Part shown: in pieces, positions 18,611 through 27,057 of the stretch
How positions within the stretch are numbered: position 1 is the first letter of the stretch
Layout of the letters: each line of letters starts with the position of its first letter
NCBI GenBank assembly: GCA_018815245.1
Contig: JAHIXK010000011.1
Coordinates: 248,001-312,000 of the forward strand
Direction: 5' to 3'
Length of the DNA stretch: 64,000 nucleotides
DNA from: Gammaproteobacteria bacterium
GTDB lineage: Bacteria; Pseudomonadota; Gammaproteobacteria; Burkholderiales; Burkholderiaceae_B
The notes under the pieces: model-generated
The model's input: the letters and a program-made list of their open reading frames with translations, nothing else
Database searches by the model: none
What the model was told of the DNA's origin: nothing
Position numbers and translations under genes: made by a program

Positions 18611-18645
18611 ACCACGTCGAGCCGGTAACGCTGGCCCGACGTGGT
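18611..18645. repeat. Intercistronic hairpin in the TRAP operon
   Basis: Arms ACCACGTCG (18611-18619) and CGACGTGGT (18637-18645) pair perfectly, with an inner GCC/GGC pairing and a nine-base loop. There is no T run. It sits between the binding-protein and permease genes, where such stems usually protect the upstream mRNA 3' end. Confidence 0.65.
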
Positions 18646-18671
18646 TCAGATCAATCGTAGTGAAGGTCTGT

Positions 18672-19652
18672 TTACTTCATTTTCAAATTCGCTGGAATTT
18701 TGAAACCCTTTTCCTCGTAGTACTTCACCGCCCCGGGGTGAAAAGGAATGAAGGTGTTTTTGTCCCAGTTCTCTGCCAATGTGGTGCGTGCGCCTTTGTG
18801 GATGGTCAACATTTTCGGGTTGTTGTCCAACACGGCCTTGGTGGCTTCATACACAAAGCTTTCAGGCAAGTCGCAGTTGGCGATCGTGTAATTCCACATG
18901 GACACGGCACGTGCGTCTTTGGTCAAGGTTTTGTAGGTATCGGCCTTGATCGGGAAAGCAGAAACAGGGTAGGTGTCAATGATCTTCTTCTGTTCCGCTT
19001 CCGTGAATTCCAGAATATTGATCTTGGTCTGCACTTCCAATTGGGTTACCGCAGGAATGGGAACACCCGCTGCGAAGGCCACCACGTCAATCAAGCCGTC
19101 TTGCAATTGGCCGCCCAGGTCGGACCAGCCGCCATTGCGACGCTCAAATTTCACACCCAGGGTTTCGAGCATTTTCGGAAAATAGGTATCAGAGGTTGAA
19201 CCCGCTGGACCGAAGCCGATTTTAGAACCCGCTGGGATGTCCTTGATCGACTTGATGCCGCTTGATGACAACACGGTGACTGAGAAAGGGGTTTGATACA
19301 TCGGGAACATGGCGCAAACCTTGTTCATTTTCAAACCAGGTGCCAATGGGCTTTTGCCGTCCAATGCATCGCGGGCCGGGCCCATGGTGGTCATGCCGAA
19401 GGCAAGTTTGCCTGTATGAACCAATGCAAGGTTCTGGGTTGGGCCACCAGTTACTTCCGCGCCGCCAGTAATGCCAACACTTTCTGCAACCAGATTGGCC
19501 CAGCCAGCGCCATATGCGTAGTAAGTGCCACCTTGTGAGGCAGTGCCAACGGTAAAGCTTTTGGGCCACTTGGATTTGTCTGCATGCGCTGCACCCATGG
19601 CCAGTGCGGCCAGGCTGATTGCAATGGCGGATTTTGCCAGAATTGCTTTCAT
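18672..19652 (-). CDS. TAXI family TRAP transporter solute-binding protein
   Basis: This 326-residue periplasmic binding protein starts with a signal peptide (MKAILAKSAIAISLAALAMGAAHA). It continues with the TAXI hallmark FTVGTASQGGTYYAYG and conserved GPAGSTSDTY near 175. It delivers solute to the fused permease encoded 101 bases downstream. Glutamate and related acids are known TAXI substrates, but this sequence does not decide the ligand. It is the first gene of its operon; a near-palindromic 19-base site lies 61 bases upstream. Confidence 0.92.
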   Translation of the reverse strand: MKAILAKSAIAISLAALAMGAAHADKSKWPKSFTVGTASQGGTYYAYGAGWANLVAESVGITGGAEVTGGPTQNLALVHTGKLAFGMTTMGPARDALDGKSPLAPGLKMNKVCAMFPMYQTPFSVTVLSSSGIKSIKDIPAGSKIGFGPAGSTSDTYFPKMLETLGVKFERRNGGWSDLGGQLQDGLIDVVAFAAGVPIPAVTQLEVQTKINILEFTEAEQKKIIDTYPVSAFPIKADTYKTLTKDARAVSMWNYTIANCDLPESFVYEATKAVLDNNPKMLTIHKGARTTLAENWDKNTFIPFHPGAVKYYEEKGFKIPANLKMK

Positions 19653-19712
19653 TGATATCCCCTATGTTGTGATGAAACTTTGCCCATTGGGTGTTGGGCT
19701 TTGTTATTTTTA

Positions 19713-19731
19713 TCATTCGTTAAATGAATGA
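19713..19731. promoter_or_regulatory. Near-palindromic candidate operator upstream of the TRAP genes
   Basis: The 19-base sequence TCATTCGTTAAATGAATGA is symmetric except at three central positions. It lies 61 bases upstream of the TAXI gene start in an AT-rich divergent region shared with prfC. Symmetry and position fit a repressor site; the regulator is unknown. The rest of 19653-19909 is AT-rich with no clear promoter pair. Confidence 0.45.
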
Positions 19732-19909
19732 CATGCTTGTGTGAAAACACCACGCTACTGTCGTATCTATTGGAAAAATGGGCAATAAGGGATGTCCGCA
19801 TCAGGGTTTGTCACAAATTAATAGTTAATAAATTAATATGAAAATGAAACAGGATGAATTAATGTCTCCGGCCGTGTAAAATCATCGCTTTTGTGCCAGA
19901 AGGCCTGCT

Positions 19910-21511
19910 GTGTCTATTGAATCCGAAGTCAAGCGTCGCAGAACGTTTGCCATCATTTCCCACCCGGATGCCGGTAAAACCACACTGACTGAAAAGTTGT
20001 TGCTGTTTGCAGGTGCCATCCAGATCGCCGGTAGCGTGAAGGCCCGCAAGGCCAGCCGCCATGCCACGTCCGACTGGATGGAAATCGAGAAACAACGTGG
20101 TATTTCTGTAGCCAGTTCGGTGATGCAGATGGAATATCGCGACCAAGTGATCAATCTGCTGGACACGCCCGGTCACCAGGACTTTTCCGAAGACACCTAC
20201 CGGGTGTTGACCGCAGTGGATGCCGCCTTGATGGTGATTGATGCTGCCAACGGTGTAGAGCCCCAAACCCTGCGTTTGATCGAGGTTTGCCGCGCACGCA
20301 ATACGCCCATTATTACTTTCGTCAACAAGATGGACCGCGAGGTGCGCGACCCGCTTGAATTGATGGACGAGATTGAAACCACATTGGGTATTCCTTGCGT
20401 GCCGTTTGCCTGGCCTGTGGGGCAGGGTAAGTTGTTTCACGGTATTTTTGACATTCGAAAAAACCACATGCGGGTGTTTACACCGGGTGCTGACCGTCGC
20501 CGAGACGAAGACGATGTTGTGAATGGTGACAATCGGGAATTGTTGAGAAGCCGTTTTGGTGCCGAGTTTCAACAGGCCGAACAGGAAATTGAATTGGTCA
20601 CAGGTGCAGCGCCCAGCTTCGATGCGGCAGAATTTCTCGCAGGCAAGCAAACCCCCATGTTTTTTGGTTCTGCCGTGAACAATTTCGGTGTTCAGGAAGT
20701 GTTGGACGCACTGGTTGATGTGGCACCACACCCGGGCCCGCGCAAAGCCATAGAGCGCGAAGTGGCGCCCACTGAAAGCAAATTCAGTGGTGTCGTGTTT
20801 AAAATTCAGGCAAACATGGATCCCTCTCACCGCGATCGGATTGCGTTTGTTCGCGTGCTGTCCGGGCGTTTCGAGCATGGCATGAAGTTCAAGGTGTTGC
20901 GCACCGGAAAGGATTTCCGACCCACCAGTGTGGTGACGTTTCTTTCACAGCGCCGTGACCGGGTTGATGAAGCCTATGCTGGCGACATCATTGGCTTGAC
21001 CACCCATGGTGGTTTGCAGTTGGGCGATTCGCTCAGTGAAGGCGAAGGTTTGCAGTTCACAGGCCTGCCATTTTTTGCACCGGAACTGTTTGCTTCCGTT
21101 GAACTGAAAGACCCGATGCGAAGCAAGCAGTTACAAAAAGGCTTGATGGAGTTGGGGCAAGAGGGTGCAATTCAAGTATTTAAACCCATTTTGGGTTCTG
21201 AAATGCTGTTGGGTGCCATTGGCCAACTGCAGTTTGAAGTGGTGCAGGCCCGCCTGAAAGGTGAGTACGGTGTGGAAGTTCGCTTGGCCTCAAGCCGCTA
21301 CAGCTGCGCACGTTGGGTGACTAGCAAGAACGCCAATGATTTGCGCCGTTTTATGGACGCGAACGTGGGCCGCATGGTAACCGACGCAGCAAATACCCAT
21401 GCATTTTTGGCCACGTCCAGATTTGACCTTGATGTGATGCAAAAGCGTTGGGAAACCATTGAGTTTCATCCCATGCGTGAACATGCAGGGCTGTTGCTGG
21501 CCAACCATTGA
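19910..21511 (+). CDS. prfC: Peptide chain release factor 3
   Basis: RF3 is the GTPase that removes RF1/RF2 from ribosomes after peptide release. The 533 residues match the family. G1 is HPDAGKTTLTE near 19-29, G3 is DTPGHQDF near 85-92 and G4 is NKMD near 141. Domains II and III are complete. The GTG at 19910 has AGAAGG about 10 bases upstream. The gene runs opposite to the TRAP operon and is followed by the ArsR-type regulator after 63 bases. Confidence 0.96.
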   Translation: MSIESEVKRRRTFAIISHPDAGKTTLTEKLLLFAGAIQIAGSVKARKASRHATSDWMEIEKQRGISVASSVMQMEYRDQVINLLDTPGHQDFSEDTYRVLTAVDAALMVIDAANGVEPQTLRLIEVCRARNTPIITFVNKMDREVRDPLELMDEIETTLGIPCVPFAWPVGQGKLFHGIFDIRKNHMRVFTPGADRRRDEDDVVNGDNRELLRSRFGAEFQQAEQEIELVTGAAPSFDAAEFLAGKQTPMFFGSAVNNFGVQEVLDALVDVAPHPGPRKAIEREVAPTESKFSGVVFKIQANMDPSHRDRIAFVRVLSGRFEHGMKFKVLRTGKDFRPTSVVTFLSQRRDRVDEAYAGDIIGLTTHGGLQLGDSLSEGEGLQFTGLPFFAPELFASVELKDPMRSKQLQKGLMELGQEGAIQVFKPILGSEMLLGAIGQLQFEVVQARLKGEYGVEVRLASSRYSCARWVTSKNANDLRRFMDANVGRMVTDAANTHAFLATSRFDLDVMQKRWETIEFHPMREHAGLLLANH

Positions 21512-21574
21512 CACATTCACCCGCTTGAAAACGGGGTTACAATCAAGACAACATAAAAAACAATCGGTCATGCT

Positions 21575-21913
21575 ATGAGTGAACTGGATTCCCTGCTGGA
21601 ACAAGTGTCTGGGTACTTTGCAGTGTTGTCAGAGCCCACCCGCCTGAAAATCATCCACGCCCTGTGCAATGGTGAGAAGTCGGTGAATGACATTGTGGAC
21701 GAGGTCAATTCCACCCAATCCAATATTTCACGACATTTGAATTTGATGTACCGGGCAGGGGTTTTGCAGCGGCGCAAAGAGGGCACTTTGGTGCTGTATC
21801 AGGTCAAGGAGCCCACGGTGGTGGAGTTGTGTCGTACCGTTTGTGTGCACGTGGCGGCCAAGCTTGATGCGGTGCCCACCGATTCGAAAAAGCTACCTGA
21901 TTTTTTTCGTTAG
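21575..21913 (+). CDS. ArsR/SmtB-type winged-helix transcriptional regulator
   Basis: This 112-residue DNA-binding protein has a helix-turn-helix at ~30-75 (SEPTRLKIIHALCNGEKSV ... STQSNISRHLNLMYRAG) followed by the wing RKEGTLVLYQV. Metal-binding CxC in the recognition helix is absent. A single Cys (VELCRTVCVHV has two) lies near 90-94, so sulfur or redox sensing is possible but unproven. The transcript ends at a strong terminator directly downstream. Its target is not evident from position alone. Confidence 0.88.
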   Translation: MSELDSLLEQVSGYFAVLSEPTRLKIIHALCNGEKSVNDIVDEVNSTQSNISRHLNLMYRAGVLQRRKEGTLVLYQVKEPTVVELCRTVCVHVAAKLDAVPTDSKKLPDFFR

Positions 21914-21916
21914 GAA

Positions 21917-21951
21917 TAAAAAAACCGGTCTGTTGAAGACCGGTTTTTTTA
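21917..21951. terminator. Bidirectional intrinsic terminator
   Basis: Stem arms AACCGGTCT and AGACCGGTT with a five-base loop, preceded by an A run and followed by T7, lie between the convergent ArsR-type and acyl-CoA-binding protein genes. Confidence 0.92.
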
Positions 21952-21963
21952 CTCGAACCCAAA

Positions 21964-22218
21964 TTATTTCAATGATTCAATCAAGTCGATGTAGTTTTGC
22001 ATCGCCTGCTCATTGCTGGTGCCTTCAAGGCCTTTCCACGCATCATATTTTGCACGGCCCACAATGTCGGTGAAGCCGGGGCGTTTGCCGGTGTTGTCAC
22101 CTTCAGTTGATTGTTTGAACAATGCATAAATTTTCAGCAGGGTTTGATTGTCGGGGCGGGCTGGCAGTGATTTCGATTCCGCCACTGCTTTTTCAAATCG
22201 GTCTTTCAGGTCGCTCAT
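21964..22218 (-). CDS. Acyl-CoA-binding protein
   Basis: This 84-residue protein belongs to the ACBP family of cytosolic carriers that hold long-chain acyl-CoA. The conserved pattern is clear: LKIYALFKQSTEGDN near 28-42 and KYDAWKGLEGTS near 56-67, including the Lys and Tyr that contact the CoA. ACBP is uncommon in bacteria but frequent in lipid-storing aquatic betaproteobacteria. It lies 18 bases downstream of the TetR-type regulator, probably in one operon with it. Confidence 0.93.
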   Translation of the reverse strand: MSDLKDRFEKAVAESKSLPARPDNQTLLKIYALFKQSTEGDNTGKRPGFTDIVGRAKYDAWKGLEGTSNEQAMQNYIDLIESLK

Positions 22219-22236
22219 AAGTTCTCCTAAGTCTTG

Positions 22237-22905
22237 TTATGTGTTTTCTTCAGTAATAAAAGATTGGGCCAGGCTTTCAAACAATTCCTTGGCATTGCCT
22301 TGCAAATACGGGGCGAGCAGGCACATGACCTGGTACACGCCGTTGGCCAAGGCAGCGCTCATCGTGGCTTCATCATTGAAGTGGCGTGGGTCGCGAACAT
22401 ATTCGAATGATAGCCAGTAGGTAGCTACAACCACCATGTTGGTTGCCAGCGCGTTAATTTGCGCCTGCGAGGCCCTCATGTCACCCGACTCCACCAAACC
22501 TTGACATAGGCGGCGTGCCACATCCACCTTGTGTTTCAGGATGCGTTTGAAGTGAATTTCAAGGGTGCGGTTGCGCGACAGCAAATCGTTTAAATCGCGG
22601 TACAAAAAACGGTAGCGCCAAATCAACTCGAAGGACACTTGAAGGTACAACCATGCGTCTTCAATATTGGCTTGGCGGTTACCCGGCACATCGAGCAGGC
22701 CATCAATCTCTTTTTCGAAACTCGCAAAAATGCTGTTGACGATGTCGTCTTTGTTGCGGAAGTGATAATACAAATTACCGGGGCTGATGTTCATTTCATC
22801 AGCAATCACCGTGGTTGTAATATTCGGCTCCCCGAACTCGTTGAAAAGTCGCAAGGACAAATCAAGAATCCGTTCTCTTGTTCTTCTTGGAGGCTTGCGT
22901 TCCAT
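22237..22905 (-). CDS. TetR family transcriptional regulator
   Basis: The 222-residue protein has a TetR N-terminal domain (residues 8-60). Its helix-turn-helix reads TTTVIADEMNISPGNLYYHFRNKDD, and the C-terminal ligand domain is helical with a hydrophobic interior. Context links it to lipid metabolism: the acyl-CoA-binding protein gene follows directly, and a patatin and granule protein gene lie just upstream. An acyl-CoA or fatty-acid ligand is a reasonable guess, not shown by sequence. Confidence 0.9.
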   Translation of the reverse strand: MERKPPRRTRERILDLSLRLFNEFGEPNITTTVIADEMNISPGNLYYHFRNKDDIVNSIFASFEKEIDGLLDVPGNRQANIEDAWLYLQVSFELIWRYRFLYRDLNDLLSRNRTLEIHFKRILKHKVDVARRLCQGLVESGDMRASQAQINALATNMVVVATYWLSFEYVRDPRHFNDEATMSAALANGVYQVMCLLAPYLQGNAKELFESLAQSFITEENT

Positions 22906-23059
22906 GTTCTGGTCGTCTCCTGTCTGGCCAAAGTCCTGTTTGAACTTAAGACTTCATGCAGCAAGTCTGTTCTTGGTTTTTTGAATGTTATCAGTCTACG
23001 TTGTTTTATTGCGCATTTGGGACCTTGATACTGCCGTTACCAAGCAGTAATGGGTTTCA

Positions 23060-24313
23060 TCATGCTGCATTTCTTGTTTTTGCAATTCGAATGTAACGGT
23101 CCAGCTCATTCAGTGAATCTTCAAGTTGGTCGAATTTCGACACCATTGAGCCTGTGCGCGCAGGCTTTTTGCTTGTTTTGTTGGCCAGCTGCATGGTTGG
23201 GTCTTTAAGCACTTCAAGGTTAAGTTCCAGGCCATGCCTTGAAAATTTCTCGGCCAAATCGTAACGCCGTGCCCACAACTCTTCGCGTGTGCGCTGGTAA
23301 GCGTGTTCGCACAACCGGCGCCTGCTTGCGTAACTGAACGGGTTGGTGAAAAAGAATTCGCCATCGCCATGCTGTGGTTCGAATAGAACAATGTCTGCGT
23401 TCGGATACAGGTGGCCATAGCGCTCCATGCCAATGTCCATGCGCGAATGAATGATGGACCTGAAGGTTTGAGAAAGCACCACTGGCAACCCACCCTCGTA
23501 AAGGCGTGAGCCGGGCTGAAACGCTTTGCCCTTGGCGCGGCGGCGGTGGTTGTTCGGGTTCAGGCGATCGTCGTAAGGCACCAGCGGGTTGAGGCAAATC
23601 AGCAGCTCAACACCTTCTTTCAGGGCGGTGGATGCATGCAGGGTTTTTTTCAGCGCGCCATCCACGTAGTGCCTGTTGGCAATGCGGGTGGGTGGGAACA
23701 GGCCAGGCAGGGATGCCGAGGCTTGTACGGCTTTGGAAATAGGAACGTCATCATGGCCGGGCATGCCGAAGGGAATGGACTCACCGGAATCCAGGTCTGT
23801 CGCCACAAGAATAAGGCGTTTGTGCAGGCTGCGAAAATCATTTGTTCCGCCACCTTTGGCAATCAGGTCTGCCATCCATTCATGAAGTTGGTCGCCATTG
23901 AACAGGCCGGTTGGAATTGCCGCGCCCAGTCGTTCGATGCAGCTGACCCAGGTCGCGTCGTCACGCAGGAAGTAATCCGATATGGCCGTACCCAACAGGC
24001 CGGGCACCTTGCGTAACCGGGTCCAGTATTCTTTCCAGGCAGGGTGTAGCAACACCGAGGGGTCGAACGCGAATTCTTCGGGTTCGCCCTCGATAAACAA
24101 TTTGTAAATTTGAAGCGGGGTTAGGTCGTGGGCCAAACCCGTGGCAACAATGCCACCGGCAGACACGCCCACATAAACCTTCATGTTGTTCAGGTCCAGG
24201 CCGTCTATGGCTTCAGACAGCGCAACCAAGGCACCAATTTCGTAGATGGCACCCAAGGGGCCACCACCAGCCAGGGCCAGCCCTATTTTTTGGCCAGAAT
24301 TATTATTGTTCAT
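23060..24313 (-). CDS. Patatin-like phospholipase/lipid acyl hydrolase
   Basis: The 417-residue enzyme has the patatin oxyanion motif GGGPLG near 16-21, the nucleophile elbow GVSAGG (Ser near 51) and the catalytic Asp in YVDGALKK near 215. It has no signal peptide, which suggests action on intracellular lipid or on granule surfaces. The C-terminal ~60 residues are basic and lack a recognised domain. Its position among granule-associated and acyl-CoA genes supports a role in stored-lipid mobilisation, though membrane phospholipid turnover is equally possible. Confidence 0.87.
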   Translation of the reverse strand: MNNNNSGQKIGLALAGGGPLGAIYEIGALVALSEAIDGLDLNNMKVYVGVSAGGIVATGLAHDLTPLQIYKLFIEGEPEEFAFDPSVLLHPAWKEYWTRLRKVPGLLGTAISDYFLRDDATWVSCIERLGAAIPTGLFNGDQLHEWMADLIAKGGGTNDFRSLHKRLILVATDLDSGESIPFGMPGHDDVPISKAVQASASLPGLFPPTRIANRHYVDGALKKTLHASTALKEGVELLICLNPLVPYDDRLNPNNHRRRAKGKAFQPGSRLYEGGLPVVLSQTFRSIIHSRMDIGMERYGHLYPNADIVLFEPQHGDGEFFFTNPFSYASRRRLCEHAYQRTREELWARRYDLAEKFSRHGLELNLEVLKDPTMQLANKTSKKPARTGSMVSKFDQLEDSLNELDRYIRIAKTRNAA

Positions 24314-24378
24314 GCAGGTTGTGAGCTCCGGGCCTTGCCTTCGATGAATTACTTACTCGGCAGGCATGCTTTGCAGTT

Positions 24379-24822
24379 TCACTCCGCAGATTTTTTCGCG
24401 CGTGTGGTCCGTCTGACCGGGGCTGTCTTTGCGTCGGCTTTCTTGCCCGTCAATTCTGCAATGGCCGCGGACAGTTGTTCAATACGTTCAGCCAATTGCT
24501 GCACGTCCTTGTTGGTCGGAACACCCAAGCGGCCCAGTGCGCGTGCAACGCGCTCTTCAAATACCTGTTCCAGTTTGTCCCAGTGCTGAGTCGCTTTGCT
24601 TGACACAGAACCTGCCAACTTGGTGACCTTGCCTGTGACCTCCCCCACTTTCTGATCTGCAAATTTCACGGTTCGCTCCTGAATTTCATGACCTTCCTTG
24701 ACCAGACTTTCCAAAACACGGTTGCTCTCTTCTTGTGCTTTGGTAATGGCACCCACGCCAGCTGTCCACAACTGCTGTGCACTGTCGACTGCGCCTTTGA
24801 TGGGTTTTTTCTTTCCGGCCAT
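24379..24822 (-). CDS. Granule-associated (PhaF/PhaI-type) phasin-like protein
   Basis: The 147-residue protein is helical throughout, with Leu/Val heptads (VTKLAGSVSSKATQHWDKLEQVFEE region) and the segment RLGVPTNKDVQQLAERIEQL near 100-119. That segment is typical of poly(hydroxyalkanoate) granule-associated proteins. A basic C-terminal tail ends RRTTRAKKSAE. The ATG at 24822 was chosen because AAGGAG lies ~7 bases upstream; the frame is open further but without support. Together with the phasin at 15.7 kb it makes two granule-coat candidates in the window. Confidence 0.82.
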   Translation of the reverse strand: MAGKKKPIKGAVDSAQQLWTAGVGAITKAQEESNRVLESLVKEGHEIQERTVKFADQKVGEVTGKVTKLAGSVSSKATQHWDKLEQVFEERVARALGRLGVPTNKDVQQLAERIEQLSAAIAELTGKKADAKTAPVRRTTRAKKSAE

Positions 24823-24961
24823 GTTTGTCTCTCCTTGGTGATGGCAAAGGGGCCCGGTCGGGCAACTGCCTTTTTTCATTATTCTAATAGTTTATCCAGC
24901 CCGCACTAGAGAAGGCACACTAAACCCCCCTTCGTGTTTTCACGTAAGCAGGGTGCTGACA

Positions 24962-25015
24962 GAACACTTGTAGAGGTGTGTTCCAGTTTGCGAAACGCGG
25001 GTGGACAGTTATAGT
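24962..25015 (+). promoter_or_regulatory. Candidate promoter and inverted repeat upstream of the acyl-CoA reductase
   Basis: TTGCGA (24988-24993) and TATAGT (25010-25015), 16 bases apart, form a plausible sigma-70 promoter 57 bases before the reductase start. Just upstream, GAACAC (24962-24967) and GTGTTC (24978-24983) form an inverted repeat with a ten-base spacer, suitable for a dimeric regulator. Confidence 0.45.
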
Positions 25016-25071
25016 AGGCCTTCCTGAGCCTTATCTTCCAAATAAAAAACCCCGCGCGGAGAAGACATACG

Positions 25072-27057
25072 ATGAATTATTTTGTAACAGGAGCCACTGG
25101 CTTCATTGGCAAGCGATTGGTGAAACGCCTGGTCGACCAAAAACGCAAAGGCACCATTTACTTTTTGATTCGTGAATCCAGCCTGGACAAAGTGGCTGAA
25201 TTGCAAAAATACTGGGGTGCCAAAAAAGGGCAGTGCGTGCCTGTGGTTGGCGATTTGACCAAGCCCAAACTTGGCTTGAAGGCCACTGAAATCAAGGAGC
25301 TGAACAAAAACATTGCGCACTTTTTCCACTTGGCAGCCATTTACGATTTGGCGGCTGATGCCGAAAGCCAGCAAGAAACCAATATCAAGGGCACTGAAAA
25401 TGCAGTGGACCTGGCCAATGCAATTGGCGCGGGATGCTTTCAATTAACGTCCTCGATTGCCGCGGCAGGCCTGTACGAAGGCGTATTCCGCGAAGACATG
25501 TTTGAAGAAGCGGAAAATCTGGACCATCCGTATTTCCGTACCAAACACGATTCAGAAGAAATTGTACGCAAGAAAGTAAAAGGCGCATGGCGCGTGTACC
25601 GTCCCGGCTTTGTGGTGGGCGATTCGAAAACCGGCGAGATGGACAAGATTGACGGGCCTTATTACCTGTTCAAGTTGATCCAGAAAATGCGCAAACTGTT
25701 GCCTTCCTGGGTGCCCACAATTGGTATCGAAGGCGGTCGGATCAACATAGTGCCGGTGGATTTTGTGGTCAATGCGATGGACCACATTGCGCACCAGCCT
25801 GATCTGGATGGCAAGGCTTTTCACTTGGTCGACCCCACCCCCAATCGCATTGGCGATGTGCTGAATATTTTTGCACGCGCAGCCCATGCACCCAAAATGG
25901 AAATGCGCATCAATGCAGCCATGTTTGGTTTTGTGCCCAGTGCCGTGAAAAAAGGCTTGATGAGCCTGACCCCTGTGCGCCGAATTCGCAACGCCTTGCT
26001 GAAAGACCTGGCCTTGCCCGAAGAGGTGTTTGGTTATATCAACTGGCCCACACGTTACGACTGCCGCCAAACTTTGGCGGCGCTGGATGGCAGTGGCATT
26101 GAATGCCCACGCCTTGAAGATTACGCATGGGCCATTTGGGATTACTGGGAGCGTCACCTGGACCCCGATTTGTTCATTGACCGCAGCCTCAATGGACAGG
26201 TCAAAGACAAGGTGGTGCTGATCACCGGTGGTTCTTCCGGCATTGGTTTGGCTGCGGCCCAGAAGTTTGCCGCGGCCGGTGCCATCACTGTTATTTGTGG
26301 TCGCGACGAAGAAAAGCTGGCTGAGGCCAAAGCCTTGGTGAAATCCGAAGGAAACACCCTGCACACGTATTCCGTAGACATTGCCGACATGCAGGATTGC
26401 GATCGGTTCGTTGCGCAATTGCTGGCTGATTTCGGCCATGTGGATGTGTTGATCAACAACGCGGGCCGTTCAATTCGCCGTGGTATTGAAAACAGCTTTG
26501 ATCGTTTCCACGACCTGGAACGCACCATGCAGTTGAACTACTTCGGTGCCTTGCGTGTGACCTACGGCTTGTTGCCAAAAATGATGGAACGCCGCAAAGG
26601 CCATGTGGTGAATATTTCTTCCATTGGTGTGTTGACCAACGCACCGCGTTTTTCAGCCTACGTTGCATCCAAGGGTGCGTTGGATTCGTGGACCCGTTGT
26701 GCTGCGTCTGAGTTCGCTGACTTGAATATCACCTTCACGACCATCAACATGCCGCTGGTGCGCACACCCATGATTGCACCGACCAAGCTGTACAACAACG
26801 TACCCACGTTAAGCCCGGAACAGGCGGCAGACTTGATCGCGCAAGCGGTTATTCACAAGCCGGTTCGCATCGCAACGCGTTTGGGTATTTTGGGGCAGGT
26901 AATGCATGCACTGGTGCCAAAGCCTGCGCAAATTTTGATGAATACTTCTTTCCGCATGTTCCCCGATTCGGAATCGGCGGCCAAAGGAAAGAAGGGTGGT
27001 GGTCCGTCTGCAGAACAGGTTGCATTCTCAACCCTGATGCAAGGTATACACTTCTAA
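25072..27057 (+). CDS. Two-domain long-chain fatty acyl-CoA reductase (alcohol-forming)
   Basis: The 661-residue protein joins two Rossmann domains. The N-terminal reductase (1-~365) has the cofactor motif TGATGFIGKRL and catalytic Tyr/Lys in HPYFRTKHDSE. The C-terminal SDR (~375-610) has TGGSSGIG, NNAG and YVASKG. Length, domain order and many conserved blocks match the alcohol-forming fatty acyl-CoA reductase characterised in Marinobacter (661 residues, from memory). It should reduce acyl-CoA to fatty alcohol in two NADPH steps, as for wax ester synthesis; no wax ester synthase gene is in this window. The last 4 bases overlap the convergent hydrolase gene. Confidence 0.9.
   Translation: MNYFVTGATGFIGKRLVKRLVDQKRKGTIYFLIRESSLDKVAELQKYWGAKKGQCVPVVGDLTKPKLGLKATEIKELNKNIAHFFHLAAIYDLAADAESQQETNIKGTENAVDLANAIGAGCFQLTSSIAAAGLYEGVFREDMFEEAENLDHPYFRTKHDSEEIVRKKVKGAWRVYRPGFVVGDSKTGEMDKIDGPYYLFKLIQKMRKLLPSWVPTIGIEGGRINIVPVDFVVNAMDHIAHQPDLDGKAFHLVDPTPNRIGDVLNIFARAAHAPKMEMRINAAMFGFVPSAVKKGLMSLTPVRRIRNALLKDLALPEEVFGYINWPTRYDCRQTLAALDGSGIECPRLEDYAWAIWDYWERHLDPDLFIDRSLNGQVKDKVVLITGGSSGIGLAAAQKFAAAGAITVICGRDEEKLAEAKALVKSEGNTLHTYSVDIADMQDCDRFVAQLLADFGHVDVLINNAGRSIRRGIENSFDRFHDLERTMQLNYFGALRVTYGLLPKMMERRKGHVVNISSIGVLTNAPRFSAYVASKGALDSWTRCAASEFADLNITFTTINMPLVRTPMIAPTKLYNNVPTLSPEQAADLIAQAVIHKPVRIATRLGILGQVMHALVPKPAQILMNTSFRMFPDSESAAKGKKGGGPSAEQVAFSTLMQGIHF

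Noticed and set aside
19859-20878. A 339-codon minus-strand open frame
   Set aside because: Antisense to prfC, whose conserved GTPase motifs run through the same bases; no ribosome-binding site or family likeness.
25552-26439. A 295-codon minus-strand open frame
   Set aside because: Antisense to the fatty acyl-CoA reductase and made of typical mirror-frame composition.
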